Source of the DNA: Albifimbria verrucaria
Taxonomy: Eukaryota; Ascomycota; Sordariomycetes; Hypocreales; Stachybotryaceae
Direction of reading: 5' to 3'
Length of the DNA stretch: 64,000 nt
Assembly (NCBI GenBank): GCA_020081605.1
Contig: JAHREC010000049.1
Span: 3,906,001 to 3,970,000 of the forward strand
Translations under genes and position numbers: made by a program
Shown: in pieces, positions 1 through 11,900 of the stretch
Numbering within the stretch: position 1 is the first letter of the stretch
Layout: each line of letters opens with the position of its first letter
Notes under the pieces: generated by a model
The model's database searches: none
What the model was told of the DNA's origin: nothing
What the model saw: only the letters and a program-made list of their open reading frames with translations

Positions 1-268
1 TGGCTGGCTCTGCGTCTCATTATCATCATGGTGGAGACGAAGGAGTTCAGCAGGGCTTGCAGAAGCATGTGAAACTGACGTCACGATATCGCAACCGACT
101 TGCGACGCCAAATCGTGATCCTGTTAGTGAGCAATGCCATTAGCATTAGCATTAGCAGATATGACGGACTACTTAGTGGGCCTGTCCCCTGCATTCCCAT
201 CCAGCTTGGAAATCCCATCTCAATTGACTTTTACTCTTCCAAACATATGATTGCGGAGAACTATCAAC

Positions 269-1907
269 ATGACTTCGAAATCTGAGGTCGTGAATCCCTC
301 TTCCATCCACTGCTCTTCCTGTACCAGGTGCTGCAGTGGTTGATTTCAAGACGCTGGCTCCGAAGCCACCGAAGCCCAACGAGAAGTTGCGCAGACCCAG
401 AATCGCAGTCATCGGAGGCGGCTTAACAGGTGTTACTGCTGCAGCGCATTGCGTCGGCCATGGCTTTGACGTGGTTCTGTTCGAGGGCGGCTCCAAAGAG
501 CAGATTGGTGGAATCTGGAGTGTAAGTATAGCCCAGCGATATCGCCGTAACCAAATGCTAATATTAATTTCAGAGAGTCAACGACACTTCTGGCCTCCAG
601 ATTCATTCTTTGATGTACCGATTCCACCCTGCCGTTCAATGGCAGCGAGGCTATCCCGACCGCCAACAAATTGTGCAACAGATCCGGCATCTCTGGAAGA
701 TGTACGGCCTCGACGAGCGAACCAAATTTAATACAAAAGTCGAAAAGGTATACAAGGACAGCCGTGACCGATGGATCATCAACGACACGTCCAACGGTCG
801 ATTTGATGGCGTTATTGCTGCGATTGGCACTTGTGGTGAAACCAAAGTGCCGCATATCCCCGGCATGGACAAGTTCAAGGGCTCCATCTACCACTCCAGC
901 GAGCTGACTGGGTAAGGAGCAATTTGTAATCCAAGCATTATTTTTACTGACAAGATAACAGAAAGGACGCCAAAGGCAAGAAAATCGCCATCATTGGTGG
1001 TGGTGCATCCGCCGTCGAAGCCCTCGAGTTCGCCTTTAAGGCCGGTGCAGCCAAAACATCAGTCATCTCCCGATCCGACAAATGGATCATCCCTCGAAAC
1101 ATGTTTGTTAATGTCTTGCTGAGTTTGAACATTTTTGGCCAGCAGACCATATTTTCCTTTATCCCCGAATTTTTCCTTCGAAAGTTCTTTTACCGTGATC
1201 TGGAGCACCTCTCGCCGTACGACAAAGGCATATTCATGGATACGCCAATGGTCAACTCCGATGTGATGGACAAACTCCGAGAAGGAAAGGCTGATTGGGT
1301 TCGCGCCGATATCCAAGGCTTCAGTGAGAATGGTGTTGTGGTCAATCGTCGTGCAAGGGGCGTTCCTAAGGGCGGCCCTGGACACGAAGAGACCATTGAA
1401 GCCGACATCGTCGTGATGGCTACTGGATTCAAGCGACCCTCGCTATCATTTCTCCCCGACGAATGCTTCAAAGAGCCCTATGGGCCGCCAAACTGGTACC
1501 TTCAAACCTTTCCTACACAACATCCTTCAATCTCTGCCATCAATTGCACGTACATCAACGCCATCGGCACGGTCGGAAACTGGCACATTGGAATCTACAC
1601 ACGCATTCTTCTCATGTTCCTCGTCGATCCTTTGACCCGCCCAAGACAGTTCTGGATGGAAAGATGGATCGATATGACCAAATTCCTCAAGATGACCAGC
1701 CCCACGGGTGCATTTGACTTCTTTACTTACCTGGAACTCCTGTGGTGGTTTGTGTTCTGTGTCAGCTTCAACCCATTCCGCTGGAAGTGGGCACTCTTTG
1801 TTTTCTATGGAATTGGCTTTGGTCTGCCCAACTCAATTGTAGAGATGGAGCAAAGGATCCTCAAGACAAAGAGCTACGAGGACGCTGACGAGGGTGTCAG
1901 TCTGTGA
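269..1907 (+). CDS. Flavin-containing monooxygenase-like (FAD/NAD(P)H) protein
   Basis: The product resembles class B flavin monooxygenases, which oxygenate small substrates with FAD and NADPH. The FAD Rossmann motif is IAVIGGGLTG (near 400-430), a second nucleotide site is IAIIGGGAS (near 985-1010), and the ATG motif reads VVMATGFKRP (near 1412-1440). Two introns are clear: about 522-573 (GTAAGT...TTTCAG) and about 912-961. The C-terminal part is hydrophobic and tryptophan-rich (LLWWFVFCVSF), suggesting membrane association. I chose the ATG at 269. From it the frame is lost twice before the FAD motif, near CCC 296-298 and TTT 344-346; one extra base at each gives a hydrophobic leader (FHPLLFLYQVLQWLI) that runs into the conserved domain. 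An alternative is an unseen upstream exon. The substrate is unknown. The family call is firm; the first 40 residues are inferred. Confidence 0.85.
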
Positions 1908-2194
1908 GCTACAACGCTCCGAAACAATGATCGATATGATGTGGCGTAAGAAGAAACTGGGCTATCGGATTACTAGGACTTTAAGGAGGGTCAATACAGG
2001 TTGGAATAGACGGTATTCATTTCATTTCAAGATACGGTCAGGCACTGGTATCTTTTGGTAGAAATATAACGACGAACGAATGCCACACACGCCAAATGCT
2101 TGGCTAGTTTACATGACGATTCAAGCCATGCGCTCAATGTGATATGCTTGGCATTACATTGACCAATCCATTCTCGTTGCATGTACTCGCACAA
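1908..2194. other. Convergent 3' intergenic stretch
   Basis: About 290 bases lie between the stop codons of the monooxygenase (plus) and the rhodopsin-like gene (minus). It must hold both 3' ends; no gene or clear terminator motif is visible. Confidence 0.5.
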
Positions 2195-3763
2195 TTAGCC
2201 TACATAACTGACAGTGGTTTCCTTGGTGACTTTGATGCCTCCTGGATTGCCTCTTTCTTGAGCTCCGAAGCCGTCCGAAGTAACAGCAGCAGCTGGCCCT
2301 ATACGGCCAGGGTATTGATCGGATATGCTATCGAGACTATCAGAGTCCTGCTTGAGATTTGCGATGCGAATTTCCTTTGACTTTTCCCTGGACCCTTTAG
2401 TGCACCAAAGACGAGCCTCATCGTCATTCGGGTGACGACCATCACTAGGAAGATCGTCTCGACTCGGCAGTTCATAAGATTGGCTGTAAACATGTCGATT
2501 TTTACTCTGCTTGTCGGGGGCACTATTTTTGTAACCGTATCGGTTGTCGGTACGTTCTTGAGAGGATCGAAGATGAGACACAATGAGGAAGGGCAGGTAG
2601 CGCATGCAGAGCGGCTTGAGGGCTGGGACCGAAGCGCAAATAATGCCCGCGTTGACTTCGATGAAACTCCATACGAATTGCTCCGGAAGCTCCCACGTGT
2701 AGTCGGGTGAGGCGAGCAGAGGGGGCATGATGACGGTTCGCTTAATGGCTGCAGCGATGACACTACACACATAGTTAGCTCTGTTTCGTCCTAGTAATGC
2801 GGTTGACAACATACAATCCACCTGTCGCAAACAGTAGAACAAGAGATATTTTCTGTCTTGTTGGAATCTGCCAAGGTAGTACAACCCTGACGGGTAGTAG
2901 CAGGACGACAACATCAAGCATAATATTGGCGATGCTGAGAGTCATCATCGGGATCAAATTGTCTATGCATTTGCCATCCAGAGTCAAATCCCAGCTAAAC
3001 TCAACTGGTTCACAGCGAAATACCATAAGCAAGATGTAGGTGATTGTGTAGGCGATGACAAGGCCTAGCAGTGCGTAGACGATTCGGCGGAATGTCCTAT
3101 CGGGAGAGATTCGAAGGTAGAACGCCAGGACGGACATTTTTGCAAAGGATATGGAGATTGCATACGTCAGGGTTGCTCCAACGGTTGTCTATCGACTTTC
3201 AGTAACATTTCACGGGTTTGATAACAGAAACTGACCTGAAGAAATGCCGGGCTGTAGTCAGACATTGGTACATCCCACATGTGCAAGCCTGCACCGACCG
3301 AGTATACTGGGCGCCCAGTTAGTGGATAGAGTTAGAGAGCCAAGTGTTTGTCTTACAACGCTTCGCAACGGCAAGAAATGCAATGGAGAAGATCAAGGCC
3401 CCAAGGACAAGGTCTATCACAAGTTAGCTCGCCCTTACAGAAACAAAGATTGAAGGCTCACAATCATCAGCACCCAGCACTCCTTCACTACATGCGTCCT
3501 TGTGAATAATCGGAGCAGCACTGCGATTCCAGCAATGACAGTGGTCGCGATACCCGAGGGCATCACCGCACCAGCGTTGCTGGGCGGGTTCACCAAGGTT
3601 CGCACCTCCCTCGGGGCACCTCTGCCACATAGAGGATCTCAGACATGTCGAAGAGACGCAATTGAGTCAACGGTGGCTTAACATGAAAGACTGTTCCGCA
3701 AGTTGAATTACCTTGGAGATTGACAAAGACCTGCCCATCGAATTGGCGAGGAGATGCACTCAT
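2195..3763 (-). CDS. Fungal rhodopsin-domain (SAT4/PTH11-like) seven-helix membrane protein
   Basis: Six exons read on the minus strand give the fungal integral-membrane rhodopsin fold. Landmarks in order are NPPSNAG before the first helix (PSGIATTVIAGIAVLL), GADDYLVLGALIF at helix 2, HMWDVP in the loop, AKMSVLAFYLRI, the SIANIMLDVVVLLLPV helix, and EVNAGIICASVPALKPL at helix 7. A hydrophilic cytoplasmic tail of about 130 residues follows. Introns are at about 3620-3711, 3414-3461, 3307-3356, 3189-3235 and 2763-2814. The RTHVVKE and GADDYLV segments lie in different frames; one extra base in the GGG at 3473-3475 (minus reading) gives ...KECWGADDYLV, as the family expects. I chose the ATG at 3763; an in-frame ATG also exists at 3778. 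This family has no opsin chromophore lysine in general, and no ligand is known. Function is probably sensing or signalling (inference). Confidence 0.8.
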
Positions 3764-5847
3764 ACTTCTATTCTTCATCCCCTATGCGATCTACACGGAG
3801 TCGAACAATAGCCATTCAGGGATTCGATAGCAGTACACTGTCCTATCTCATTCAAACTGTCCATTCTCTAGCTCTCACAGTACGAAAGCCCCTTGGCATT
3901 CGCGAGGACCGCTGTTCGACTCCCAAAGATACCCTGCGTGAGTACCATACTAGACTCTTGATATGTGACTATCAGTGGATTCTCCCAATGCCCAGAGTGG
4001 AGCAACGCTTCAAAGTTCAACGGTGATAGACCTAGTTGGCAGAATCGCATTGACGTGAAACTGTCGTAGACGACCCAAACGGGCTATCAAGAGTACGTCG
4101 TAGAAATGATCGACAGTTCAAAATGGTTTGATTGAGGGTCGAATCCTGGTCAGCTTTTGACGTCTCCGACTTTCTTTCCGTTCAGGAGGCGACATCCCAG
4201 CATTTGTGAAAAGCAATTGTCGACTCAACCACCGGAGTCAGTTCATTCTCGTTATGACTGTGGGGTCTCCGGCGATCATTGCCTGCGCAGATGCTGGGCC
4301 AGCGCGGCAGTGACCCGGCCGTCAGTGGGCCCTGCACCTTGTCCCGGCCCATATCCCGGGGTAGTGTGTCTTGGACAGAGGGCCGTTGGAAGGTTATACG
4401 AATCTGATGTATCTATTTTATCAGGCCATATTCGAGGAAAGCGATAGCATTCATTACTTCAACTAGCTCAGTGTTGAAGAAGCGAATGGACTGATCTTCT
4501 TGGCAATTTGACTTCGTCCTGCTAGGAGAAGCTGACCCATTTGGAATGATAAAAGACAGCTATTATCTTGAGTGAGAAGATGCCCGAGGGTGTCCGACGG
4601 AGGTACAGAAGCGTTGATGTAGGATTCAATCTTCAAAGAATGGTCTTTTCCAGATACATCATATCAAATCAGCGTGTCAAATTCTAATGCTGATCTTTTA
4701 CTGTCCCATGCCATTGCTATTCGGCTTCTGCTTGGCATAGTCGCGCTAGAGCTATCCTTCATGGGAGGTGTCTAGTGCAATTAAAAGCTAAAACCTCTGC
4801 CAAGTCGATCATCAGACTGCGCTCTAAAACCTCCGGATAACATGGGGCCAAAAGCAACTTTATACCCCTATGCTGGCATCTGGAGGTACGCTTCTGGGTA
4901 TCCCCAGTCAACCCCGACTCTCAAGACTGTTGGAACGACAGGGTGATTGTCTCGGTCTAACCGAGCAGTTGGGAATACCAGGAACCGAGAAATGCTTTGT
5001 CAGTGCAGTAATTGCGCAAATCCTAAGGGGTTGAAGTTGCATGACTTTCATGTCCAATCAATTATAACTTCAATTCTGCAAAGCATCAAAAATATCAATA
5101 TGACACAAGCAGCACGGCGATTGCGCAAGTACAAGTGTACTGACACTGTCCTCTGCATCTTACGGGTCCTTTCTTGCAAGCCATGGCCACTCTGCACATT
5201 CAGTATATTCTGTATTGCAATGAAGCGTTTATTATACTAGGAGTGTCGTAAAAGGATATTTCTACGCCAGGTTGTCTCAGTTATCCATTCTCCTTACATG
5301 CGCCAAAAACTTCATCTCTTTTCATCCTCTTGGTAGATTTTACATAAGCACCCTCATACCAAACTCTTGCGGCCTATGCGGATTGTGCTCCTTTTTCTTC
5401 CGCTTTATTGTTTATCACTAACTATATTTTGTCTCTCAGCTATTAGTCACCGTGTTTGATAGCTGCTGAAGATGCTAAGCACTTGTTCCAGGCCAAGGCT
5501 ATCAACTGAACGTAATTTGTTTTAGAGCAAAAGCTCCATCTATCGGGGTGAAGACCGAGTTCCGAGTCTGCCTTGCCCAGGCAGATGTCGGCTGAGCGCT
5601 TCATCAACCAATTATATCCCTGTATAACAGAGAATGAAACAACCAAAAAGCAACATGCTCTACAGGCGCTTAGCCAAAGAATTTTTCTAACCCCTCGCCG
5701 CGAGGCTGGATACACCATCACTCTCCTTGACCGTGCTTGGGGCGTTGCACCAGCTTGCGCAAGCGGATTTCTGTATCTTTCTTGAGCGACTTAGCTCAAC
5801 AACGGGATTCTAGACGCAAGTAGCAAACTCTTAGATGAACTTGATTC
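3764..5847. other. Gene-poor intergenic region (2.1 kb)
   Basis: No reading frame here shows a recognisable family, and the longest frames (under 100 codons) are of mixed composition. It separates the rhodopsin-like gene start from the NLR start, so it should contain both promoters. A B-box-like string near 4130-4150 was considered for a tRNA and rejected. Confidence 0.4.
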
Positions 5848-8800
5848 ATGATGGCAAAGGTTGTTGCCGCTCACGACTTCACCGTTGGCTGGATATGCGC
5901 GTTGCCGATCGAACAAGCAGCCGCGATGGAGATGATGGATGAGGAATACTGCGACCTTCCATGCCAACCTACAGACACGAATATCTACTGCTTCGGTCGA
6001 GTCGGCGTACACAATGTGGTTGCTGCGTGTCTCCCGGCGGGTCAGATAGGTTTGGCTTCAGCAGCCACCGTCGCTGCCCAGATGAAGTCCAGCTTCCCTT
6101 TTTACGATTTGGCGTGCTTGTGGGAATCGGTGGTGGTGTTCCGAATCTTGACGCGGGTATTGACATTCGCCTCGGCGACGTTGTGATCAGCCAGCCATCA
6201 GACCAATATGGCGGAGTGATTCAGTACGACTTTGGAAAAACCGGAACACATGGTCACATTGCTCGCACAGGGAGCCTCAATGCACCTTCCCTGTGCTCTT
6301 ATCCGGTTTAAGTAAACTTCATCAGCTTTATATCCGGAAGAAAACTCGGGTTTCTGAGCATCTATCAAGCGTGACAAGCTTGCCCAATTTCATGTCTCCA
6401 GGTCCTTCTCACGACACACTGTACAAGCCTTCTTCAGTTCATGTTGGTGGAGATTCTTGCAAAAAGTGCCGTAAAAGAGATGTGGTGAAAAGGGAGGAAC
6501 GTGAGACGCAAGAGCCGAAACTTTTTCTTGGCAACATTGCGTCTGGAAATCAGGTCATGAAAGATGGAACGACACGGGATGCATATAGCAAGGAACTGGG
6601 TGGCGTCTTTTGTTTCGAGATGGAGGCAGCCGGCCTCATGAATAACTTTTCCTGCATAGTTGTCCGCGGCATCTCTGATTATGCGGATGCACATAAGAAC
6701 AAGCATTGGCAATCATATGCAGCAGTCACGGCAGCGGCATATGCCAAGGAGCTGCTGCGCCTTATCCCACCGTTGCTGGATATACCAGAGCACCGTGAGT
6801 AGACTGTTCGGGTTTAGAACTTCATAGCTAATGCAAATCAGTGACTTTAAAGCCTCATTTCATGGTCCCTTTTGGACGGAACGAAGTCTTTGTGGGCAGA
6901 GAAAATGCCTTGGCTCGACTCCTTGAAAGGATTCCTCCTAGCAACAACAAAGACGCCTGCCAGCGAACTATTCTCGAAGGTCTTGGAGGAATTGGCAAGA
7001 CGCAGGTTGCTCTAGAAGCTGCCTACCGCGTCCGTGAAGCATATCCAGATTGCTCAATCTTTTGGGTCCCGGCTCTAGACCTCAGCACATTCGAAAATGC
7101 CTACCGAGAAATCGGTCGCGCGCTCGAGGTACTGGGCATAGAGGATGATCAAGCAGATGTCAAGGCCATGGTCAAGGCTAAACTAAGCCATGACGACGCT
7201 AGACACTGGCTGATGATCATCGACAATGCTGATGATAAGCAGCTCCTGTTCACTGGTTCCAATTTAATGTCCTATCTCCCATTCAGTCGCAAAGGCTCTA
7301 TTGTTATCACTACCAGGAATCACCAGGTCGCGGTGGAGCTTGACCACAACAACATTATACATCTAGAAGAGATGAGTTCTGAAGAAGCTAAAGAGCTTTT
7401 GCATACAGGCTTGAATGAAAATCAATTCAGTGATGACACAGATACAGCCCAACTCCTTGAGCAGCTCTCTTTCCTACCTTTAGCCATACGACAAGCTTCC
7501 GCTTATATGGCATGCAATTCGAGTATCACTGTGTCCAACTATCTCGGATATTGCCAGTCCAATAATGACACTCTGATTGGGTTACTCAGCAAAGGATTCA
7601 ACGACCAAGGACGCTACAGTTTCACCATGAATCCAATAGCCAAGACCTGGCTGATTTCATTTCAGCAAATTTCACGAGACAATAAACTCGCGGCAGAATA
7701 TCTGAAGTTCATTTGCTATCTAGGGAAAAAGATATACCCATGGCATTGTCGCCTCAAGTGGAAGACGACATGATGGCTCATGAAGCGATTGGTATCTTGA
7801 AGGCCTATTCATTCATTACACAGCGCGGTTCTCTGAATAGGTTTGATATTCATAGACTCGTACGATTGGCCATGCAGAATTGGCTGCAAGAGCAAGGCCA
7901 GCATACAGTCCAGATCGAAAGGGTGTTATGCAGGCTTGCAGAAATTTTCCCTTGTCCAAATAAGACGAATCGGGAAGTCTGGACCGCTTACATGCCCCAT
8001 GTTCAAGCTGCGCTGATCTTCCAAGAGCATTGTCCACATTACACTGGGCGTACAAACCTAATGAGGAATTTGGGTACGGCCTTTGGCAGTACCGGAAATC
8101 TTTTCGGAATGTGGCAAGTGCTTGTATTAGCAATGGGCATCAAAGGTGTGTTTCCTGGAGAGCCGAATCAAAATCGCATGATCGATAAGGACGCAGTCAT
8201 CCAGAAATGCCTAGATGCAGTTACTTCGTCGAATGGGCCAGATAACTTAAGGACCCTCGCCATTCAGGAATTAATCGGTATAATTGCTTTTTACTGGGAG
8301 CGTTACGCGGAAGCGGAGCGAATCTACCGCTATGTGATCGATCTGAGAAAGGACATTCAAGGAACAGAACATCTTGATGTCCTTTCTAGTATAACCACAT
8401 TAGTACGAGTTCTTCAAGTTCAAGGCAAACATCAGGAGTCTGAATCCATGCTAAGACCATTGATTAGAGTACATAGAAAGCTCCTGACATCAGAAAATCC
8501 AGCTGCACTGACATGTGTAGGACGAATTGCGTATGAGCTTAATAAGCATAAGAAGCATAAAGAGTCCGCAAAGATACTACAGATGTTGTTAAAGCAACAA
8601 GAGAAGGTGCTTGGATTAGAGCATCCTGATGTAATATTCACTATGCGTTATATTGCAGAGGGACTTCAACAACAGGGTAAACATCAAAAGTCCGTTATAA
8701 TGCTACAAAGAATTCTCAGGCTGCAAGAACTGGTATTGGGGTCCGACCATGCAAATGTGCTATCATCTTTGTATTCTATCGCTGTGGGTTTTCTAAAGCA

Positions 8801-9385
8801 GGGCCAATATCAAGAATCCGAAGCAATGGTTGAGAAAGGATTAAAATTGGCGATGGAAGCGCCAGGGTCAGACCATTTGAATACTCTTGGGTTTACACGT
8901 TTACTTGCAAAACTTTTTGCCCTGCAGGGGAAACCTGAAGTGGAGCAAATATATCGAGAAGCAATCAAGCTCTCTGAAAGTCCCCACAACACCACGGATA
9001 TAACGCCGCCTAAATTGAAGACAGATTTTGGTCTTTACCTGACTTCTCAAGGCAAATCGGAGGAAGCAGAGCAGATACTCCGGCAAGCGTTGGAGCAACG
9101 AGAAGAATCAGCCACACCAGAGAGTATTGAGAAGCTCGACACTACATCTGGCTTAGCAAACGTTCTTTTTATTCAAGGAAGGTTCAAGGAGGCCGAGCAA
9201 ATACATCAGAAGACATTGGAGGGAGGATCAGATTATTAGGCCCCAAAGATCCCAAAACGCTTCAGACCATGGTGGCTCTAGCAGAGGTCTTTCGTTGCCA
9301 AGGCAAATCTAAGGAGGCCCAGCGTTTGGACCGCCAAAGGACTGCAATTGAGCGAAATTTGAACGTCCGGCGTTCAAATAAATGA
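5848..9385 (+). CDS. NLR-like STAND protein: PNP_UDP effector domain, NB-ARC, TPR repeats
   Basis: Three parts form one fungal NLR of about 1160 residues. Residues about 10-315 are a purine-nucleoside-phosphorylase-like domain: VGWICALPIEQAAA at the start, LVGIGGGVP, then FEMEAAG and RGISDYADAHKN. An intron (about 6795-6841, GTGAGT...CAAATCAG) leads to an NB-ARC domain with P-loop LGGIGKT (near 6984), Walker B LMIIDNADD (near 7210) and GSIVITTRN. From about 8280 on come 42-residue TPR units such as LLKQQEKVLGLEHPDV and ILRLQELVLGSDHANV. The frame breaks at T-run 6099-6103, CCC 6289-6291, GGGAAAAA 7723-7730 and the G-rich 9219-9226; one added base at each restores the family sequence. The last repair extends the protein from the stop at 9239 to the one at 9385. 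In fungi these proteins act in allorecognition and immunity-like cell death; the trigger here is unknown. Pseudogene status cannot be excluded. Confidence 0.88.
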
Positions 9386-9686
9386 ACAAACTACACAAGT
9401 AGTAATCAGGGAAGGACTCATATAACGACCTAGACTTTGGTCTCAATACAAACCTAGCAATTAAAAGCACGAATCGTAATCTGACTAGATATACAAAGGG
9501 TGTATACGCATATGCGAATAATATTAGTATGTGATTTGAGAGAATTGAATTTGGTCACGGGTTGCAGCCTTGACCCGTTGCTTCTCGTGGTCTATTTTCC
9601 TTTCCTTTTATGCGATCAAACTCGTCAGAAATGACTATGAGACAGCATGTCTAATCCTCCCAGGTAAGCTATAATGGAAACGCTTA
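9386..9686. other. Convergent 3' intergenic stretch
   Basis: About 300 AT-rich bases lie between the end of the NLR and the stop of the CFEM-like gene. No feature beyond the two gene ends is seen. Confidence 0.4.
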
Positions 9687-10634
9687 TTAACATGAGCTAT
9701 GCTGTACAATTATTTGGGTCAATAATAGCAGGTAGTTGTCCCCTCTGGGATGCGCATGCAGCTCTACCCGACCGTGTCCTCCATCTAGCTCTATCCTACC
9801 GTTCCTCCAATCTAATTCCACACAGTCTCTCTCCCCATTGAGCTCTGCTGGTGTCTGTTTCTCGATTTTTGGGTAGCCTGTAGAATGGGTATGACACAGC
9901 GCTCTTTCGTCATCAACATCGCCCGCTCTTGGCTTCATTTCATGCTCGGTATGACCGAGGTTGCGAGCGGGGCGGCGTCTGTACATGAGTATTCCTAATG
10001 CGGCCAAAGACAGAACAGCTACAGGAACACAGGCTCCAATCGCAGCTTTTGATGCCGTGGATAGAGTGCCGCTGTCTGGTGGAGTGGGGCTGTGGATCCA
10101 GGTTCAGAGGGTGCTGGTGCGGAACCGGAATTGGTAGACGACGGCCTGTTTACGTTTGTGGGAGCGGTCACTAAGGCTTCTGTGGAGAGAAATGGTGTTG
10201 ATGCTGGCCTCGTAATAGCTATAGTGCCTGGATGTTAACTACTATCAGCCATAGGAGTGGAGTATGAAAGACTGACTTGAAGTCACCACATCCGGCAGGT
10301 CAGATGTAGATGGGCCTCGTTTGCCAAGCTGGCAATATTCATTGTAGAGGCTCGTGGCACTAGCTACCGCTTGCTTCGGTTCGTCGCTACATGTTATCGC
10401 GACATGGGTCGCGATCATGTCACGAAATCTCGTCGAGCTTTCGGTGCAAAAGCAGCCGTAGGACGTTGCTTCGCTCCCATCACCACAGCCATAGACCATG
10501 TCTCTGACTATGGTGCTGACGGGAGTCTCGGCACATTGTGGTAAAGAGTCGTATCCACTGACCTGGTTGATCCAGTACGTCGCCTTTGCTTGGCCGATCA
10601 ATAGATAGGCCAAGCTAGCCTTCTGGACCAGCAT
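9687..10634 (-). CDS. CFEM-like secreted/type I membrane protein
   Basis: The protein starts with a hydrophobic leader (MLVQKASLAYLLIGQ), followed by a six-cysteine ectodomain: LPQC, YGC, YGCFC, ITC and EYC. The CxC pair and spacing resemble CFEM domains, which normally carry eight cysteines. After an intron (about 10228-10276) comes a Ser/Thr/Pro-rich stalk, then one transmembrane helix (AAIGACVPVAVLSLAALGIL) and a basic, charged cytoplasmic tail of about 100 residues. The stalk and the helix are in different frames; one extra C on the coding strand, opposite GGGG 10086-10089, joins them. The start is the ATG at 10634; the frame continues upstream only through a non-ATG codon. Family members serve in haem uptake, cell-wall integrity or host sensing, but which applies here cannot be read. 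The gene is divergently oriented to the GH5-like gene. Confidence 0.7.
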
Positions 10635-11900
10635 TTTGTGATCCACAATGAAGGGTCACGGTTTGAAGTAGCACACCGTAATAGATGGATAGAAATCCTG
10701 AGGGCACAAGAACGTGCATCCTACAAAAACGAGTTTCGAGAGCTCCGACAGAGAGTGACATGCCCCATTCTATTAGGCAATTTCTCCGTAGCCTAGTCAT
10801 TCGGGGCCCGGCACGCGGCTGAAAGTTGAAACAATTCCCTGAATCCACTAATTCGGAGGTTATTTCGAGGCGCAAGCCCTCCCGTCACCCCTGCAAATGG
10901 TACCATATTCCATATCGAGTAATCCGTAGAAAGTACGGAGTACCCCATACAAAGACTATTGACTAGTGGTCCTCAGTCTATGCGCCGAGTTACTCCACAA
11001 GTTCAGTCAAGGCCCTGCCTCTAGTTTCCTTGTTAGGAAGCGATGCCTTTGTTCATACTCCATTCATTACATACGAGCAACTTGTTTCCGTAGTCAAGCA
11101 GATACCAAGCCTGCCGAAAACGGCAAAACATCTAGCCAACTGCAAGCACCAGTTTCGAAGCGTCAATCATTCTCCTGAGATACTGATCGCCATCGCCTGC
11201 AGCTAGGCAGCAACAAAAAGCAATTGTGATGGCGTTTCGCAGTCAGGCTAGCAAGTAGTGGGTCAAGAGGGACGGCAGAGAGCGACAACCTGTGTCAAGA
11301 GCCAGTGAGGAAACAAATTTCCTCCTGTTAACTAGTTTCTTATTCGTACTTATTGGGGATTCAATAATTGTCTTCACATGAAATAGAAAGCCAATATACA
11401 ATACAGACATTCTTTTCCCCATAGCTTGACAAGCAAATCTTCCAAGTGAAGAGCTCTGTCAGGAGCATAGACATGCACAAGGCGATTTAGTGTGTTTTTA
11501 CAACCCCTATCCTAGCAAAGTGGCGACACAGCTGAGAATCAGTCGATATAATTAAATGTCTAGGCGCAGGGGTGCAGCGGAATCAGGCTCTGTTTGCTCA
11601 GCTCAGGCTTGATCTGCAGGTACATTTTGTCCGACAGCCTGTTCATGCGGCTGCACGTATCATTGGCCATGATGGTGTCGAGAGGCTCTCACCAGAACGA
11701 TCCGAAAATAGATGCTAGTTGATAGAGTGGAACAAGCAAATTTCATTTGTAGCCTGGGGTAAGGAGTGAAATTCTTTAACTTACGATTCTCATTAACACT
11801 ACGGAGTATGCTGGACTATTTGACTTGGTCTAACCCCCAATCCATAGATCGCAGGTTCTGAGTTCCTTGCTTCAAACCAGTTGTAGTGGTTTTACACAAC
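10635..11900. other. Divergent promoter region (1.27 kb)
   Basis: This region lies between the starts of the CFEM-like gene (minus) and the GH5-like gene (plus), so it must hold both promoters. No reading frame here is convincing, and I see no repeat or RNA gene. Confidence 0.45.

Noticed and set aside
4125..4150. tRNA T-arm-like string GGGTCGAATCC
   Set aside because: No matching acceptor, D or anticodon arms could be built upstream within tRNA length, and no poly-T termination signal at the right distance.
5848..9385. NLR as a pseudogene because of four frame breaks
   Set aside because: The same kind of break occurs in housekeeping genes nearby, always one missing base in a run, so sequence error is the simpler reading. 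It stays possible for this gene alone.
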